From the NCBI GenBank assembly GCA_965243285.1, contig OZ251537.1:496001-560000 (forward strand): a stretch of 64,000 nucleotides of DNA. The letters are read 5' to 3'. Below are positions 47,024 through 55,651 of this stretch, in pieces. The position numbers and the translations under genes are program-made. How positions within the stretch are numbered: position 1 is the first letter of the stretch; each line of letters starts with the position of its first letter. Source of the stretch: JAHRAW01 sp965243285 (GTDB lineage: Bacteria > Pseudomonadota > Gammaproteobacteria > Arenicellales > Poriferihabitantaceae). The notes under the pieces are model-generated. The model did not search any database. It was not told the DNA's origin and saw only the letters and a list, made by a program, of their open reading frames with translations.

Positions 47024-50000
47024 TTGGCGATTTTGTTTTGTATCGCCCGCGAATTTAGTTTTGTATCGCCCGTGAGTTTAGTGACAAAAAATGCGAGGGT
47101 AGTATTTCATAGTGACAATTACCGAGTGGTGTGGGAGGTGTTGCAAGCATTGCGCTCGCATGATAATCGCTTCAATGCCGAGATCAATAAATTAGAATTA
47201 AATAAAGATAAAAAAGGCATCGTCGATGTTATCGGCGTCGGATTTGGTCAAGACGAAGACGGGGTTAGCGAGAAGAAAAATCACGAAGACGACATACAAA
47301 AGGAGATCGATTTATTCAGCATCGACAATTTGCGCAACACCATTTATGCCACCATCGTTAAAAAATGCGGCGACCGTAAATATTGGGAAAATTGGGCCGC
47401 GGATGTGGCCGCCATCGCCACCACCCACATCGCCCGCATCACCAAATTGGTCGATAGCAATGAAGGCGGCGCTCGCCAGCCCTTCGATACCTTTTTGGCC
47501 GCCTTGCAAAATGACCTGAACCCCCAAGTCACGCGCGATGACGCCATCGAAATGTTGGCGCAGCACCGCATCACCCGCCCGGTATTCAATGCCCTATTCG
47601 GCAATGATAATTTTGTGGCGCAAAACCCAGTGTCGCAAAACATGCAAGCCATGTTGGAGTTACTCGATAAGCAAAAATTCGCCAAACCTTCGGTCGGTTT
47701 GGAGAAATTTTATGAAAGCGTACGAGATAGTGCCGAAGGTATCGATAATCCCGAAGGCAAACAGAAAATCATCATCGAGTTATACGATAAATTTTTCCGC
47801 CATGCCTTCCCCAAAATGGCAGAACGGCTCGGCATCGTGTACACCCCGGTGGAGGTGGTGGATTTCATCATTCATGGCGTGGATGATTTGCTGAAACAAG
47901 AATTCGGCAAGGGCATCACGGCTGAAAATGTGGAGGTGTTGGACCCGTTCACCGGCACCGGCACCTTCATCACCCGCCTGCTGGAATCCGGTCTCATCAA
48001 AAAAGCCGATTTACCCCGCAAATATAAAAGCGAACTGCACGCCAATGAGATCGTGTTGTTGGCGTACTACATCGCCGCCATCAACATCGAACAAGCCTAT
48101 CGCGTCGCCATGGCGCAGCCCAACACCGGCTATGAGATATTCGAAGGCATCCTCCTCACCGACACCTTTAACATTAACGAAACCGATGCGGATTCCAAAA
48201 CCCCGCAATTCATCCAGACCAAGTTACCCGTGAATTCGGCCCGCATCGAAAAGCAAAAAAACACCAAGATAACAGTGGTATTCGGAAATCCGCCGTATTC
48301 GGTCGGGCAGAAAAGTGCGAATGATGATAACAAGAATATTAAGTATCAAAATTTAGATGCAAGCATCGCTGCCACCTATGTGGCGCACACCAAAGCCTCG
48401 CTAAAGAAAAGTTTGTATGATTCCTATGTGCGTGCCATTCGCTGGGCAAGCGATCGCATCGGCGACGAAGGCATCGTCGCCTATGTCAGTAACGGCGGTT
48501 ACATAGATGGCGGCTCCATGGATGGTTTGCGAAAGTGCTTGCGAGAAGATTTCAGCAGCATTTATGTGCTGAATTTACGCGGCAATATCCGCAAAAACAT
48601 GTTAGATAAAACTGCCGGCGAAGGGGGGAATATATTCGGACAAGGCAGCATGACCGGCATCGCCATTTTATTCATGGTGAAAAATCCCAACGCCAAAACC
48701 CCGGACGATATCCACTACCTGGATATTGGCGATGACCTCAAAACCGAACAAAAGAAAGATGCATTAGCGAAATTCCCGCCGCTGACCGACATGCCATGGC
48801 GGACCATCAGCCCGGACAAACATAATGATTGGATCAACCAGCGAAATGATGCCTTTGAATCCTACTTGCCGCTAGGCGATAAGGAAAACAAAAAATCCAA
48901 TGGCAAGCAAGTCGCGAGCGTTTTTTCTTCCTATAGTCCTGGTATGGCAACCAGTCGAGATGCCTGGGTGTACAATTTTGGCAAACGACAAGTCGAGGAA
49001 AATATTCGGCGACTGTTGGCTTTTTATCACCGCGAAATGATGCGCTTTCAGAAAACCAATCCTCAGCCGGTCAAAGATTCTGTGGTCTCATCCTTCGTCA
49101 ACAACGACGCGACCAAAATTAGTTGGTCGCGTTCAATGAAATCCAATTTAAACAAGGGTCACAAAATACCCTTTGACGCCGCACACATTCGCCTATCTGT
49201 ATATCGCCCATTTTCGAAAGAGTATTTGTATTTTAATCGCAAATTAAATGAACAGGTATCTCTACAACCATCCATGTTCCCAACTGCAAAATCTAAAAAT
49301 TTGGTGATTTGTGTTTGCACAGATCCACGCAAAGAGTTTTCAGCATTAATGGTTAATATTGTGTCTGATACATCACTTGTTTCTGCGAGCCAATGCTTCC
49401 CCCGCCACACCTTCGTCGACAACCATGTCGCCGCCGGCGATGCCCACACTCGCGTGGACAACATCCCAACCGCCACGCTTAAACGCTTCCGCCAACACTA
49501 TGGCGACGATTCCATCACCGGCGATGGGATTTTTTATTATGTTTATGGCGTATTGCATAATGCTGAATATAAAACCCGCTATGCATCCGACCTCAAAAAA
49601 ATCTTGCCGCGTATTCCCTATGCCAAAACCCTCGATGATTTTCATGCCTATGCTACCGCCGGCAAACAACTCGCCGACCTGCATGTGGGATATGAAAAAG
49701 TCGATCCATATCCGCTGAAAGTGATCGAAAGCAACGCCGAGCCGGACAATGCGCAGTATTTTCGCGTGAGCAAAATGAAATACGCGCGCGGTGTCGATAA
49801 AACCGTCGATACCACTCGCATCATTTATAACCAAAACATCACCATCGAAAATATACCGCCCGCCGCCCAACACTATGTGGTCAATGGTAAACCAGCGATT
49901 GATTGGATTATTGACCGCTATAAGGTCAGCACGCATAAAGATAGCCAAATTACTAACGATGCCAATAACTGGAGCGACGACCATCGCTACATCATCGATT

Positions 50001-50071
50001 TAATTTGCAAAGTGACCACGGTGAGCGTGGAAACTGTGCGAATCGTCAATGCCTTGCCAAAATTGCTGTGA
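47024..50071 (+). CDS. Methyltransferase/specificity half of a split type ISP-like restriction enzyme
   Basis: 1015 aa. After about 30 unlikely residues, HSDNYRVVWEVLQALRSHDN takes up the family sequence exactly where the minus-strand half breaks off (HNNDNYKV). A helical coupler follows (to about 300), then a gamma-class N6-adenine methyltransferase with motif I DPFTGTGTF (near 307) and NPPYSVGQ (near 422), and a C-terminal target-recognition region (about 600-1010). The start is uncertain: the frame opens at TTG 47024; GTG codons are at 47072 and 47081. A 23-bp tandem duplication (47036-47081) lies in the presumed 5' region. The two halves together would make about 1,650 residues, as in single-chain enzymes. 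The methyltransferase half seems intact. Confidence 0.87.
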   Translation: MAILFCIAREFSFVSPVSLVTKNARVVFHSDNYRVVWEVLQALRSHDNRFNAEINKLELNKDKKGIVDVIGVGFGQDEDGVSEKKNHEDDIQKEIDLFSIDNLRNTIYATIVKKCGDRKYWENWAADVAAIATTHIARITKLVDSNEGGARQPFDTFLAALQNDLNPQVTRDDAIEMLAQHRITRPVFNALFGNDNFVAQNPVSQNMQAMLELLDKQKFAKPSVGLEKFYESVRDSAEGIDNPEGKQKIIIELYDKFFRHAFPKMAERLGIVYTPVEVVDFIIHGVDDLLKQEFGKGITAENVEVLDPFTGTGTFITRLLESGLIKKADLPRKYKSELHANEIVLLAYYIAAINIEQAYRVAMAQPNTGYEIFEGILLTDTFNINETDADSKTPQFIQTKLPVNSARIEKQKNTKITVVFGNPPYSVGQKSANDDNKNIKYQNLDASIAATYVAHTKASLKKSLYDSYVRAIRWASDRIGDEGIVAYVSNGGYIDGGSMDGLRKCLREDFSSIYVLNLRGNIRKNMLDKTAGEGGNIFGQGSMTGIAILFMVKNPNAKTPDDIHYLDIGDDLKTEQKKDALAKFPPLTDMPWRTISPDKHNDWINQRNDAFESYLPLGDKENKKSNGKQVASVFSSYSPGMATSRDAWVYNFGKRQVEENIRRLLAFYHREMMRFQKTNPQPVKDSVVSSFVNNDATKISWSRSMKSNLNKGHKIPFDAAHIRLSVYRPFSKEYLYFNRKLNEQVSLQPSMFPTAKSKNLVICVCTDPRKEFSALMVNIVSDTSLVSASQCFPRHTFVDNHVAAGDAHTRVDNIPTATLKRFRQHYGDDSITGDGIFYYVYGVLHNAEYKTRYASDLKKILPRIPYAKTLDDFHAYATAGKQLADLHVGYEKVDPYPLKVIESNAEPDNAQYFRVSKMKYARGVDKTVDTTRIIYNQNITIENIPPAAQHYVVNGKPAIDWIIDRYKVSTHKDSQITNDANNWSDDHRYIIDLICKVTTVSVETVRIVNALPKLL

Positions 50072-50102
50072 TTGGGCGTGATTTTGCCGAAAGTATGGTG
50101 TA

Positions 50103-50108
50103 TATAAT
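50103..50108 (+). promoter_or_regulatory. Probable -10 box of the small basic-protein gene
   Basis: TATAAT preceded by ATTTTG 16 bases upstream, a weak -35. The box lies about 35 bases before the start codon at 50,143. Confidence 0.45.
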
Positions 50109-50142
50109 CCACTCAGGCATTAAAATGCCCGGAGACGCTTAA

Positions 50143-50277
50143 ATGTTTTTATTTTTCAACCCAACCAACGAGAACCCCAACATGTCAGCACCAAAAAAAC
50201 CAGTCCCAAACGCCCCCGCTAAAAAAGAAGGTAAATCTTCCGGGAATAAGCGTGGAAATAATCCACCCAAAAAGTAA
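50143..50277 (+). CDS. Small basic protein, 44 or 31 aa
   Basis: The ATG at 50143 has GGAGA seven bases upstream and encodes 44 residues. An internal ATG at 50182 would give 31 residues starting MSAPKKPVPNAPAKKEG and ending RGNNPPKK. The peptide is rich in Lys, Pro, Asn and Gly, has no hydrophobic core, and is probably disordered or nucleic-acid binding. A TATAAT box upstream and a strong terminator eight bases downstream make it a compact independent gene. I do not recognise a family. It sits directly after the methyltransferase half of the split restriction enzyme. Confidence 0.6.
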   Translation: MFLFFNPTNENPNMSAPKKPVPNAPAKKEGKSSGNKRGNNPPKK

Positions 50278-50284
50278 TCCCAAC

Positions 50285-50312
50285 GGGTAGCCTAAGTGCT
50301 ACCCTTTTTTTT
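50285..50312 (+). terminator. Rho-independent terminator of the small gene
   Basis: Stem GGGTAGC (50285-50291) with GCTACCC (50298-50304), loop CTAAGT, followed by eight T. A textbook terminator and the clearest in the window. Confidence 0.9.
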
Positions 50313-50430
50313 GCCCTAAAATTCCCTAAAATCACTGCCCTTGTTACTGTCCAAAAAGGGCTAAAAAAACATATGTTTTTGGCCATAAACAGTGTCATTT
50401 GTCCAGCAATGACGTACCTGCGTAAAATAT

Positions 50431-50603
50431 TTGCAATATCGTCGATTAGATATGCAAGTGCAAGCCTTAGAGTTGCCTAAATATTAGTTACGATGCCAAT
50501 TTGGGTGGGGGCACGGGGGGTTAGTACCTACATGAACATGTGCGATGGGTTTATCGGCAAGTGCAAAGGGATGCGGTTGCACATCTAATCGACGAAGTTG
50601 CAA
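50431..50603. repeat. 173-bp unit bounded by 27-bp inverted repeats
   Basis: Arms at 50431-50457 and 50577-50603 are inverted copies matching at 24 of 27 positions; the shared core is TCGTCGATTAGAT. The 119-bp interior has no ORF, contains a G-rich stretch (50,504-50,521) and an ACATGAACATGT motif (50,530-50,541). The ends do not resemble either of the other element families. It may be a small transposable unit or a structured RNA gene; no target duplication is obvious. Confidence 0.6.
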
Positions 50604-50719
50604 TTTAGAACGCCGGTTGGCGGCATTTGCGGTGGGGTTGCATCGAGAAATATGGTGTTTCTGTGCAGTTGTGGCATGGATGCGGGCAAATTAACGACGG
50701 AAGGAGTAAGCAACAGCTG

Positions 50720-50930
50720 GATGTGGAAATCAAAAGCAAAGGCGAAAATCACAGTCAAAATCATAAGCGATATCACAGTCAAAATCATAAGCGATATCCC
50801 CCCCACCAAATCAGGCGATGAAGCCGCCTGATTTGACTCCCCTCCAAAAAAGCCGGGGGGGAGTGAAGAATTAACAGCAAAAGCGAAAAGCAAATCAACA
50901 GCAAATCAAAATCAAAAGTCCAAGATATCG
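50720..50930. repeat. Main-family fragment downstream of ugpQ
   Basis: CAAAATCATAAGCGATATCA units in tandem, the AAATCAGGCG/CGCCTGATTT hairpin (50,810-50,834), the CTCCCC/GGGGGAG hairpin and AAAAGC runs. No terminal repeats. Confidence 0.75.
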
Positions 50931-50960
50931 CATGGTTTGGCTTATTTCTTATGGGGCCGA

Positions 50961-51902
50961 TTAGCCGTGGATTATTTGGTGGCAGCGTTTTGGGTAGTCG
51001 GTGGTGATGGCGTCTATGCCCCAGGTGGTTAGTTTTTCTATGTCTTTGGGTTCATTCACTGTCCATGCATATACTTTTAGGCCTAAATCATGGGCTTGGT
51101 GGATTAGGGATTGGGTGAGATCGCGGTGGTCGCTTGACCATACATTGGCGCCGGCTTGGGCTATGGCGACGAGCACGGCGTCGGGTACGGCGCTGGATTG
51201 GGTGAGTTGGGCGGCGATGGCGGCGGGTAGGTAGTGGCGACATTCGTCGGTGGGTTGCATGGTGGTGGTTATGCCGGTTTTTAATTCGAGGGGGGGGTGT
51301 TTTTTTATGTCGTTGGCGATGCGCATGAGCCGCCAATCGAAACTTTGTATAAAAATGGGGTTGGGTAATTTTAGTTGGCTGAGTTTGGCGAATAATAGGG
51401 CGACATGATGTTGCGGTGGCGGGGTTAGATTCGGGTATCGGGGGGCGTTTTTTATTTCTAGGTTTAGGGTGATGTCGGTTTTGCCGAGGCCGCGCAGTAA
51501 ATTTACGCAGTCGTCTAAGGTGGGGATGCGCGCGCCGTCTGTTGGGCGTTGTTGGGGGAAGCGGGCGGTGTAGTCGGCGCCGGGTTTTAGGCGGCCGACA
51601 TCGTATTGGCTCAAGTCGGCGTGCCGCAGTTGGCGTATCGGCTTAGGCGACGCGAGCCATTGGCCGGTGGCGTCGCGGGTGGCGGCGGGGTTCAGGCATA
51701 AATCATGGTGTAGCACGATGATGTCGTCGGCGGTGATGGCTAAATCCACTTCGATTCCATCCACGGCCGGGGGGCGAAGCGCGTATTCCACCGCCGCTAA
51801 GGTGTTTTCTGGGCGCAGCCCACGGGCGGCGCGATGGCCGTGTATTTGTGGTTTTGGCAGCGGCATATTGGTGGGTATAGGTCGGTGGGTTTGTGGAGTC
51901 AT
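50961..51902 (-). CDS. ugpQ: Glycerophosphodiester phosphodiesterase
   Basis: Hydrolyses glycerophosphodiesters to glycerol-3-phosphate and alcohol. TIM-barrel family marks: IHGHRAARGLRPENTLAAVE (catalytic His and Arg, then Pro-Glu-Asn), GIEVDLAITADDIIVLHHD (metal-binding Glu/Asp and second His) and LNLEIKNA. The C-terminal KVYAWTVNEPKDIEKLTTWG and DAITTDYP are standard. No signal peptide, so cytoplasmic UgpQ type rather than periplasmic GlpQ. The family start is near the ATG at 51860; the frame opens at 51902. Length up to 313 aa. Standing alone between repeats. Confidence 0.92.
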   Translation of the reverse strand: MTPQTHRPIPTNMPLPKPQIHGHRAARGLRPENTLAAVEYALRPPAVDGIEVDLAITADDIIVLHHDLCLNPAATRDATGQWLASPKPIRQLRHADLSQYDVGRLKPGADYTARFPQQRPTDGARIPTLDDCVNLLRGLGKTDITLNLEIKNAPRYPNLTPPPQHHVALLFAKLSQLKLPNPIFIQSFDWRLMRIANDIKKHPPLELKTGITTTMQPTDECRHYLPAAIAAQLTQSSAVPDAVLVAIAQAGANVWSSDHRDLTQSLIHQAHDLGLKVYAWTVNEPKDIEKLTTWGIDAITTDYPKRCHQIIHG

Positions 51903-52043
51903 GACGGGTTTATGTCGACGGATTCATGTCGACGCTTTCATGTCTGCATATCGGCGGCATGTGGATTTGCGTGATAACAAATCCCCGCCTATTGATTTGT
52001 ACGATACGCAGATTGCAGCCTATGGATTCATCCAATAACAAAT

Positions 52044-52527
52044 GGGACTTATATACCTAACTCCCCATTATTAGGTTGCTATTTTGGCGGGTGTTGATTT
52101 TGCTTTTTGGGTTTTTGCTTTGCTGTTGCTTTGGTTTTGGCTTTTGGCTTTAAATTTCCACCCCATCAGTCACAAAAGATGAGTTAAAAGATACAACATC
52201 AACAGAAAAATCAAAGTCAAAGCTACTGCGAAAGTGAAAGACTTTAAGTCAAAATCAACAGCGAAAGCCTAATTCAAAATCAACAGCGAAAGACTTTCAA
52301 GTCAAACTCAACATCAAAGCAACCCCCCCACCAAAACTGGCAAAAAGACGCCAGTTTTGACTCCCCCTCCAAAAAGCAAGAGCGGGGGGAGTGAAGATTA
52401 AAGGCAAAAAGCCAAAGCCAAAAGCCAAAAGCAACAGCAACAGCCAAAAGCAACAGCAAGAGCAACAGCAAAAGCAAAAGCCTCCCAAATAGCAACCTAA
52501 TAATGGGGATTTATATATATAACTCCC
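52044..52527. mobile_element. Main-family element with long terminal repeats and imperfect 8-bp TSD
   Basis: 484 bp. The outer ends GGGACTTATATAC and TATATATAACTCCC are followed inward by a shared CCCCATTATTAGGTTGCTAT stretch, giving inverted arms of about 44 bp, the longest in the window. The flanks TAACAAAT (52036-52043) and TCACAAAT (52528-52535) match at seven of eight positions. The interior is diverged: CAAAATCAACAGCGAAAG tandem units (52,245-52,300), one AAAACTGGC hairpin (52,333-52,360), a C/G hairpin, and AAAAGC runs. Probably an older or distinct subfamily. Confidence 0.85.
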
Positions 52528-52662
52528 TCACAAATCCCCACCTATCGATTCCCGCCATAACCAATTCTGCACCAGCATTATAAACAAGCGGCAAATTTTG
52601 CCAGCACGAAGGCAACATTTGGTGCGGTATAATGGCGCGCACTACCTTTTGGATGCGCCGTT

Positions 52663-54471
52663 ATGACCATGCCCTACACCGCCCCGATACGCGATTTAAT
52701 GTTCGCCGCCACCGAGTTGGCGGATTTGGGTGGCGTCGGCCGCTTGCCGGGTTATGAGGATGCCACGCCGGCGTTATTGCAAACTATCCTCGAAGAGGCC
52801 GGCAAATTCGCCGGCGAGGTATTGGCGCCGCTCAACGCCAGCGGCGACCGCCAAGGCGCTACCTTACAAGACGGCGTCGCGCGCACCGCCGATGGTTGGC
52901 AAGATGCTTATCGCCAATTCACCGAGGGCGGCTGGAATGGCTTGCCGTTTGACCCGGCGCACGGCGGCGGCGGGTTGCCGTGGCTGGCGGCCACCGCGGT
53001 GGCGGAAATTTGGCACGCCGCCAACATGGCATTCTCACTCTGCCCGCTGCTCACCCAAGCCGCCATCGAAGCCATCGAAACCCACGGCGATGCGCAGCAG
53101 CGCGCCACCTATTTGCCCAAACTGGTGTCCGGCGAATGGGCTGGCACTATGAATCTCACCGAGCCGCAGGCCGGCTCCGACCTCGCCGCGGTGCAATGCC
53201 GAGCGGTGCCGAGCGGCGACCACTACCTCATCAACGGGCAAAAAATTTTCATCACCTATGGCGAGCATGATTTAACCGACAACATCGTCCACTTGGTGTT
53301 GGCGCGAACGCCCGATGCGCCGGCTGGCGTGCGCGGTATATCACTTTTTATCGTGCCGAAATTTTTGCCCGATGATGACGGTGAATGGCGCGCCGCTAAC
53401 GACATCGAAACCGTATCGTTAGAACATAAACTCGGCCTCCACGCCAGCCCCACCGCGGCGCTGGCTTATGGCGGTCAAGGCGATGGCGCCGTCGGCTACT
53501 TGGTGGGTGAAGAAAATCGCGGCTTAATGTACATGTTCACCATGATGAATTTGGCGCGCCATGCCATCGGCGTGCAGGGCAACGGCGTATCCGAACGCGC
53601 TTATCAACAAGCCGCCGCTTACGCATCGCAGCGCATCCAAGGTCGGGCGCTGAGTGATGTCGATGGCGATGATCATAAAGGCGTGCCCATCATCGACCAC
53701 GCCGACATCAAGCGCATGTTGTTGTTGCAAAAATGTCGCATCGAAGCATTGCGCGCCTTAGGCTTAGTAATCGCCGGCAACATGGATCACGAACGCCGCC
53801 AACTGGATGAGCAGGCGCGAACCGAAGCGCGAGAAATGGTGGAGGTGATGATTCCCATCTTCAAAGGTTACGCCACCGAACTCGGTGTGGAAAACGTATC
53901 GCTGGCGCTGCAGGTGCACGGCGGCATGGGTTTTATCGAACAAACCGGCGTCGCCCAATATTATCGCGACCAACGCATCACGCCGATTTACGAAGGCACC
54001 ACCGGCATCCAAGCCATGGATTTAATCGGCCGCAAATTAACCCGCGACCACGGCGCCATGAACGCTCGCATTATCGAGCGCATTCGCCAAGATTGCGCGG
54101 CCCTTACCGACACTGATGACATGGCCGTCGACATGCTAAACGCATTGGACGGCTTGAACACCGCCGCCGCTACCATACTGAGATTCGCCGCCGCCGACAT
54201 GAACCGCGCCGCCGCCGTCAGCGAACCCTATTTGCGCTTATGGGGCGTGGTCGCTTGCGGCTGGCAAATGCTAAAAGCGGCCGACATCAGCATCAGCAAA
54301 TTAGCCCGTGAAGCGGATGATGAGGATGACGATTTTTACCGCCACAAACTCCGCACCGCGCAATTTTATTTCAGCGCCGAAATGCCCAAGGCGGCCGCGC
54401 TGGTGGATATGATCACCGCCAGCGCCGACTTCATCGTTTATGCGGACGCTGATTTTTTTGCAACACGCTGA
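52663..54471 (+). CDS. Acyl-CoA dehydrogenase with C-terminal extension
   Basis: FAD enzyme of about 602 aa in the long group that includes DmdC-type 3-methylmercaptopropionyl-CoA dehydrogenases. The N-terminus MPYTAPIRDLMFAATELADL is typical of that group. MNLTEPQAGSDLAAVQCRA and KIFITYGEHDLTDNIVHLVL are the FAD/substrate-binding strands, and IYEGTTGIQAMDLIGRKL near residue 450 carries the catalytic glutamate. A C-terminal domain (about 480-600) follows. The start may be the second Met (52669). Substrate undetermined; no DMSP gene set is linked to it here. Confidence 0.88.
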   Translation: MTMPYTAPIRDLMFAATELADLGGVGRLPGYEDATPALLQTILEEAGKFAGEVLAPLNASGDRQGATLQDGVARTADGWQDAYRQFTEGGWNGLPFDPAHGGGGLPWLAATAVAEIWHAANMAFSLCPLLTQAAIEAIETHGDAQQRATYLPKLVSGEWAGTMNLTEPQAGSDLAAVQCRAVPSGDHYLINGQKIFITYGEHDLTDNIVHLVLARTPDAPAGVRGISLFIVPKFLPDDDGEWRAANDIETVSLEHKLGLHASPTAALAYGGQGDGAVGYLVGEENRGLMYMFTMMNLARHAIGVQGNGVSERAYQQAAAYASQRIQGRALSDVDGDDHKGVPIIDHADIKRMLLLQKCRIEALRALGLVIAGNMDHERRQLDEQARTEAREMVEVMIPIFKGYATELGVENVSLALQVHGGMGFIEQTGVAQYYRDQRITPIYEGTTGIQAMDLIGRKLTRDHGAMNARIIERIRQDCAALTDTDDMAVDMLNALDGLNTAAATILRFAAADMNRAAAVSEPYLRLWGVVACGWQMLKAADISISKLAREADDEDDDFYRHKLRTAQFYFSAEMPKAAALVDMITASADFIVYADADFFATR

Positions 54472-54544
54472 GTTGGCTGGGTTTGGTATTTTTTTATTCT
54501 TTGCTAATTTTTTGGAGGAGATGTGATGGGCGCAGCGAAAGACA

Positions 54545-54721
54545 ATGCCAATAGGTGTGATCTGTGCTGATATTGATGACCATAAAATTCCTGAATCCAC
54601 TCTTGAAGCCTCGCGTCACGCAGTCGAGGATATGGCACGGATGCGAAAAGGAAAACCGCCCAAACATGGGCCGCTCATTGCCAGCGTAAAAGAGTATAAG
54701 AAAATCTATAATTTAAAATAG
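54545..54721 (+). CDS. Possible small protein of 58 aa
   Basis: ATG at 54545 to TAG at 54719-54721 encodes a basic peptide ending KEYKKIYNLK. Its middle (RHAVEDMARMRKGKPPKHGP) looks protein-like, and codon use is less GC-rich than in neighbours. No strong ribosome-binding site. It could be a remnant of a longer gene. No family recognised. Confidence 0.35.
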   Translation: MPIGVICADIDDHKIPESTLEASRHAVEDMARMRKGKPPKHGPLIASVKEYKKIYNLK

Positions 54722-54815
54722 CTCTAACTTAGCGCAATCACAATCGCCCGGTATCTATAAGGATATAAAAAAAACAGCGGCGATGTTATTGCCGTATGGA
54801 ATTATCGAAACCGCA

Positions 54816-55538
54816 TCACCGCACCCGTTCTTGGCGCGCCTTTTTCACCAGGTGGTCGATCAAATCCAGCAATTTGGCGTGGCCGCCGGCCAGCGATACC
54901 GAGGTGCGATATTTGCCGTCTACGATGATGGCCGGCACGCCGGAGAGGCCGTATTTGCGCGACATAACGGCCGCGAACTGAACCTTAGCGCTAACCCCGA
55001 AGGAATCATACGCGGCAATGATTTGAGCGCGGTCGGCGCCGTTTTCCACCGCCCAATCGATGAACGCTTGCGTGCCGCGCAACGGCCGCCCGGCCTTATG
55101 CAGGGCTGCGAACATGGCGGCGTGCAAGGGCTCAGTCATGCCGATGGCTACGAGGGTGTAATAGCGCCGCGCATCCACCGCCCAGCGCTCGTTTAGCACC
55201 GCCGGAATGGGCACCAATTCCACATCGCTCGGCTTGGTTTGCAGCCATTTATCGAGGTAGGGCTCGAGCCGATAGCAGTGCGGACAGCGATACCAAAATA
55301 GTTCCGCCACTTCGATTTTTTCGCCAGTTTGCACTGGCTGCGCTGCGCTCAGCAGTTCGTAATGATGGCCTGGTACGAATGCATCGGCTAAGGCGTTCGA
55401 ATCATCTTGCGCAACCGCTTCGGCGTATACAAAGAGCGATACGCTAAATCCTACGCCAATCAACAACGCGGCGCCGAGCACGGCGGGTAAGCGATAGCGC
55501 GATAACCTATTTTTCAATAACGACAAGGTGGTTTTCAT
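54816..55538 (-). CDS. dsbA: Thiol:disulfide interchange protein DsbA
   Basis: Periplasmic oxidant that introduces disulfide bonds. The N-terminal hydrophobic segment (about residues 18-38) serves as signal or anchor. The thioredoxin-fold active site is FWYRCPHCYRLEPY with Cys85 and Cys88. The helical insertion and the cis-proline in GVPAIIVDGKYR (near 205) follow. Length is 240 aa including signal. Alone on the minus strand, 113 bases after mpl on the same strand. Its likely substrates include outer-membrane proteins such as the cysteine-bearing BamA loop. Confidence 0.93.
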   Translation of the reverse strand: MKTTLSLLKNRLSRYRLPAVLGAALLIGVGFSVSLFVYAEAVAQDDSNALADAFVPGHHYELLSAAQPVQTGEKIEVAELFWYRCPHCYRLEPYLDKWLQTKPSDVELVPIPAVLNERWAVDARRYYTLVAIGMTEPLHAAMFAALHKAGRPLRGTQAFIDWAVENGADRAQIIAAYDSFGVSAKVQFAAVMSRKYGLSGVPAIIVDGKYRTSVSLAGGHAKLLDLIDHLVKKARQERVR

Positions 55539-55651
55539 AGGTCAAAAAAAGTTTGATGGGTGAGCGGCGAATCGACGAATCGACGAATCGAATCGATAAA
55601 ACAAACATCCACATGGCGTAGCCATGGCGGCGGTAGGGCGTTGCCGAGGCG

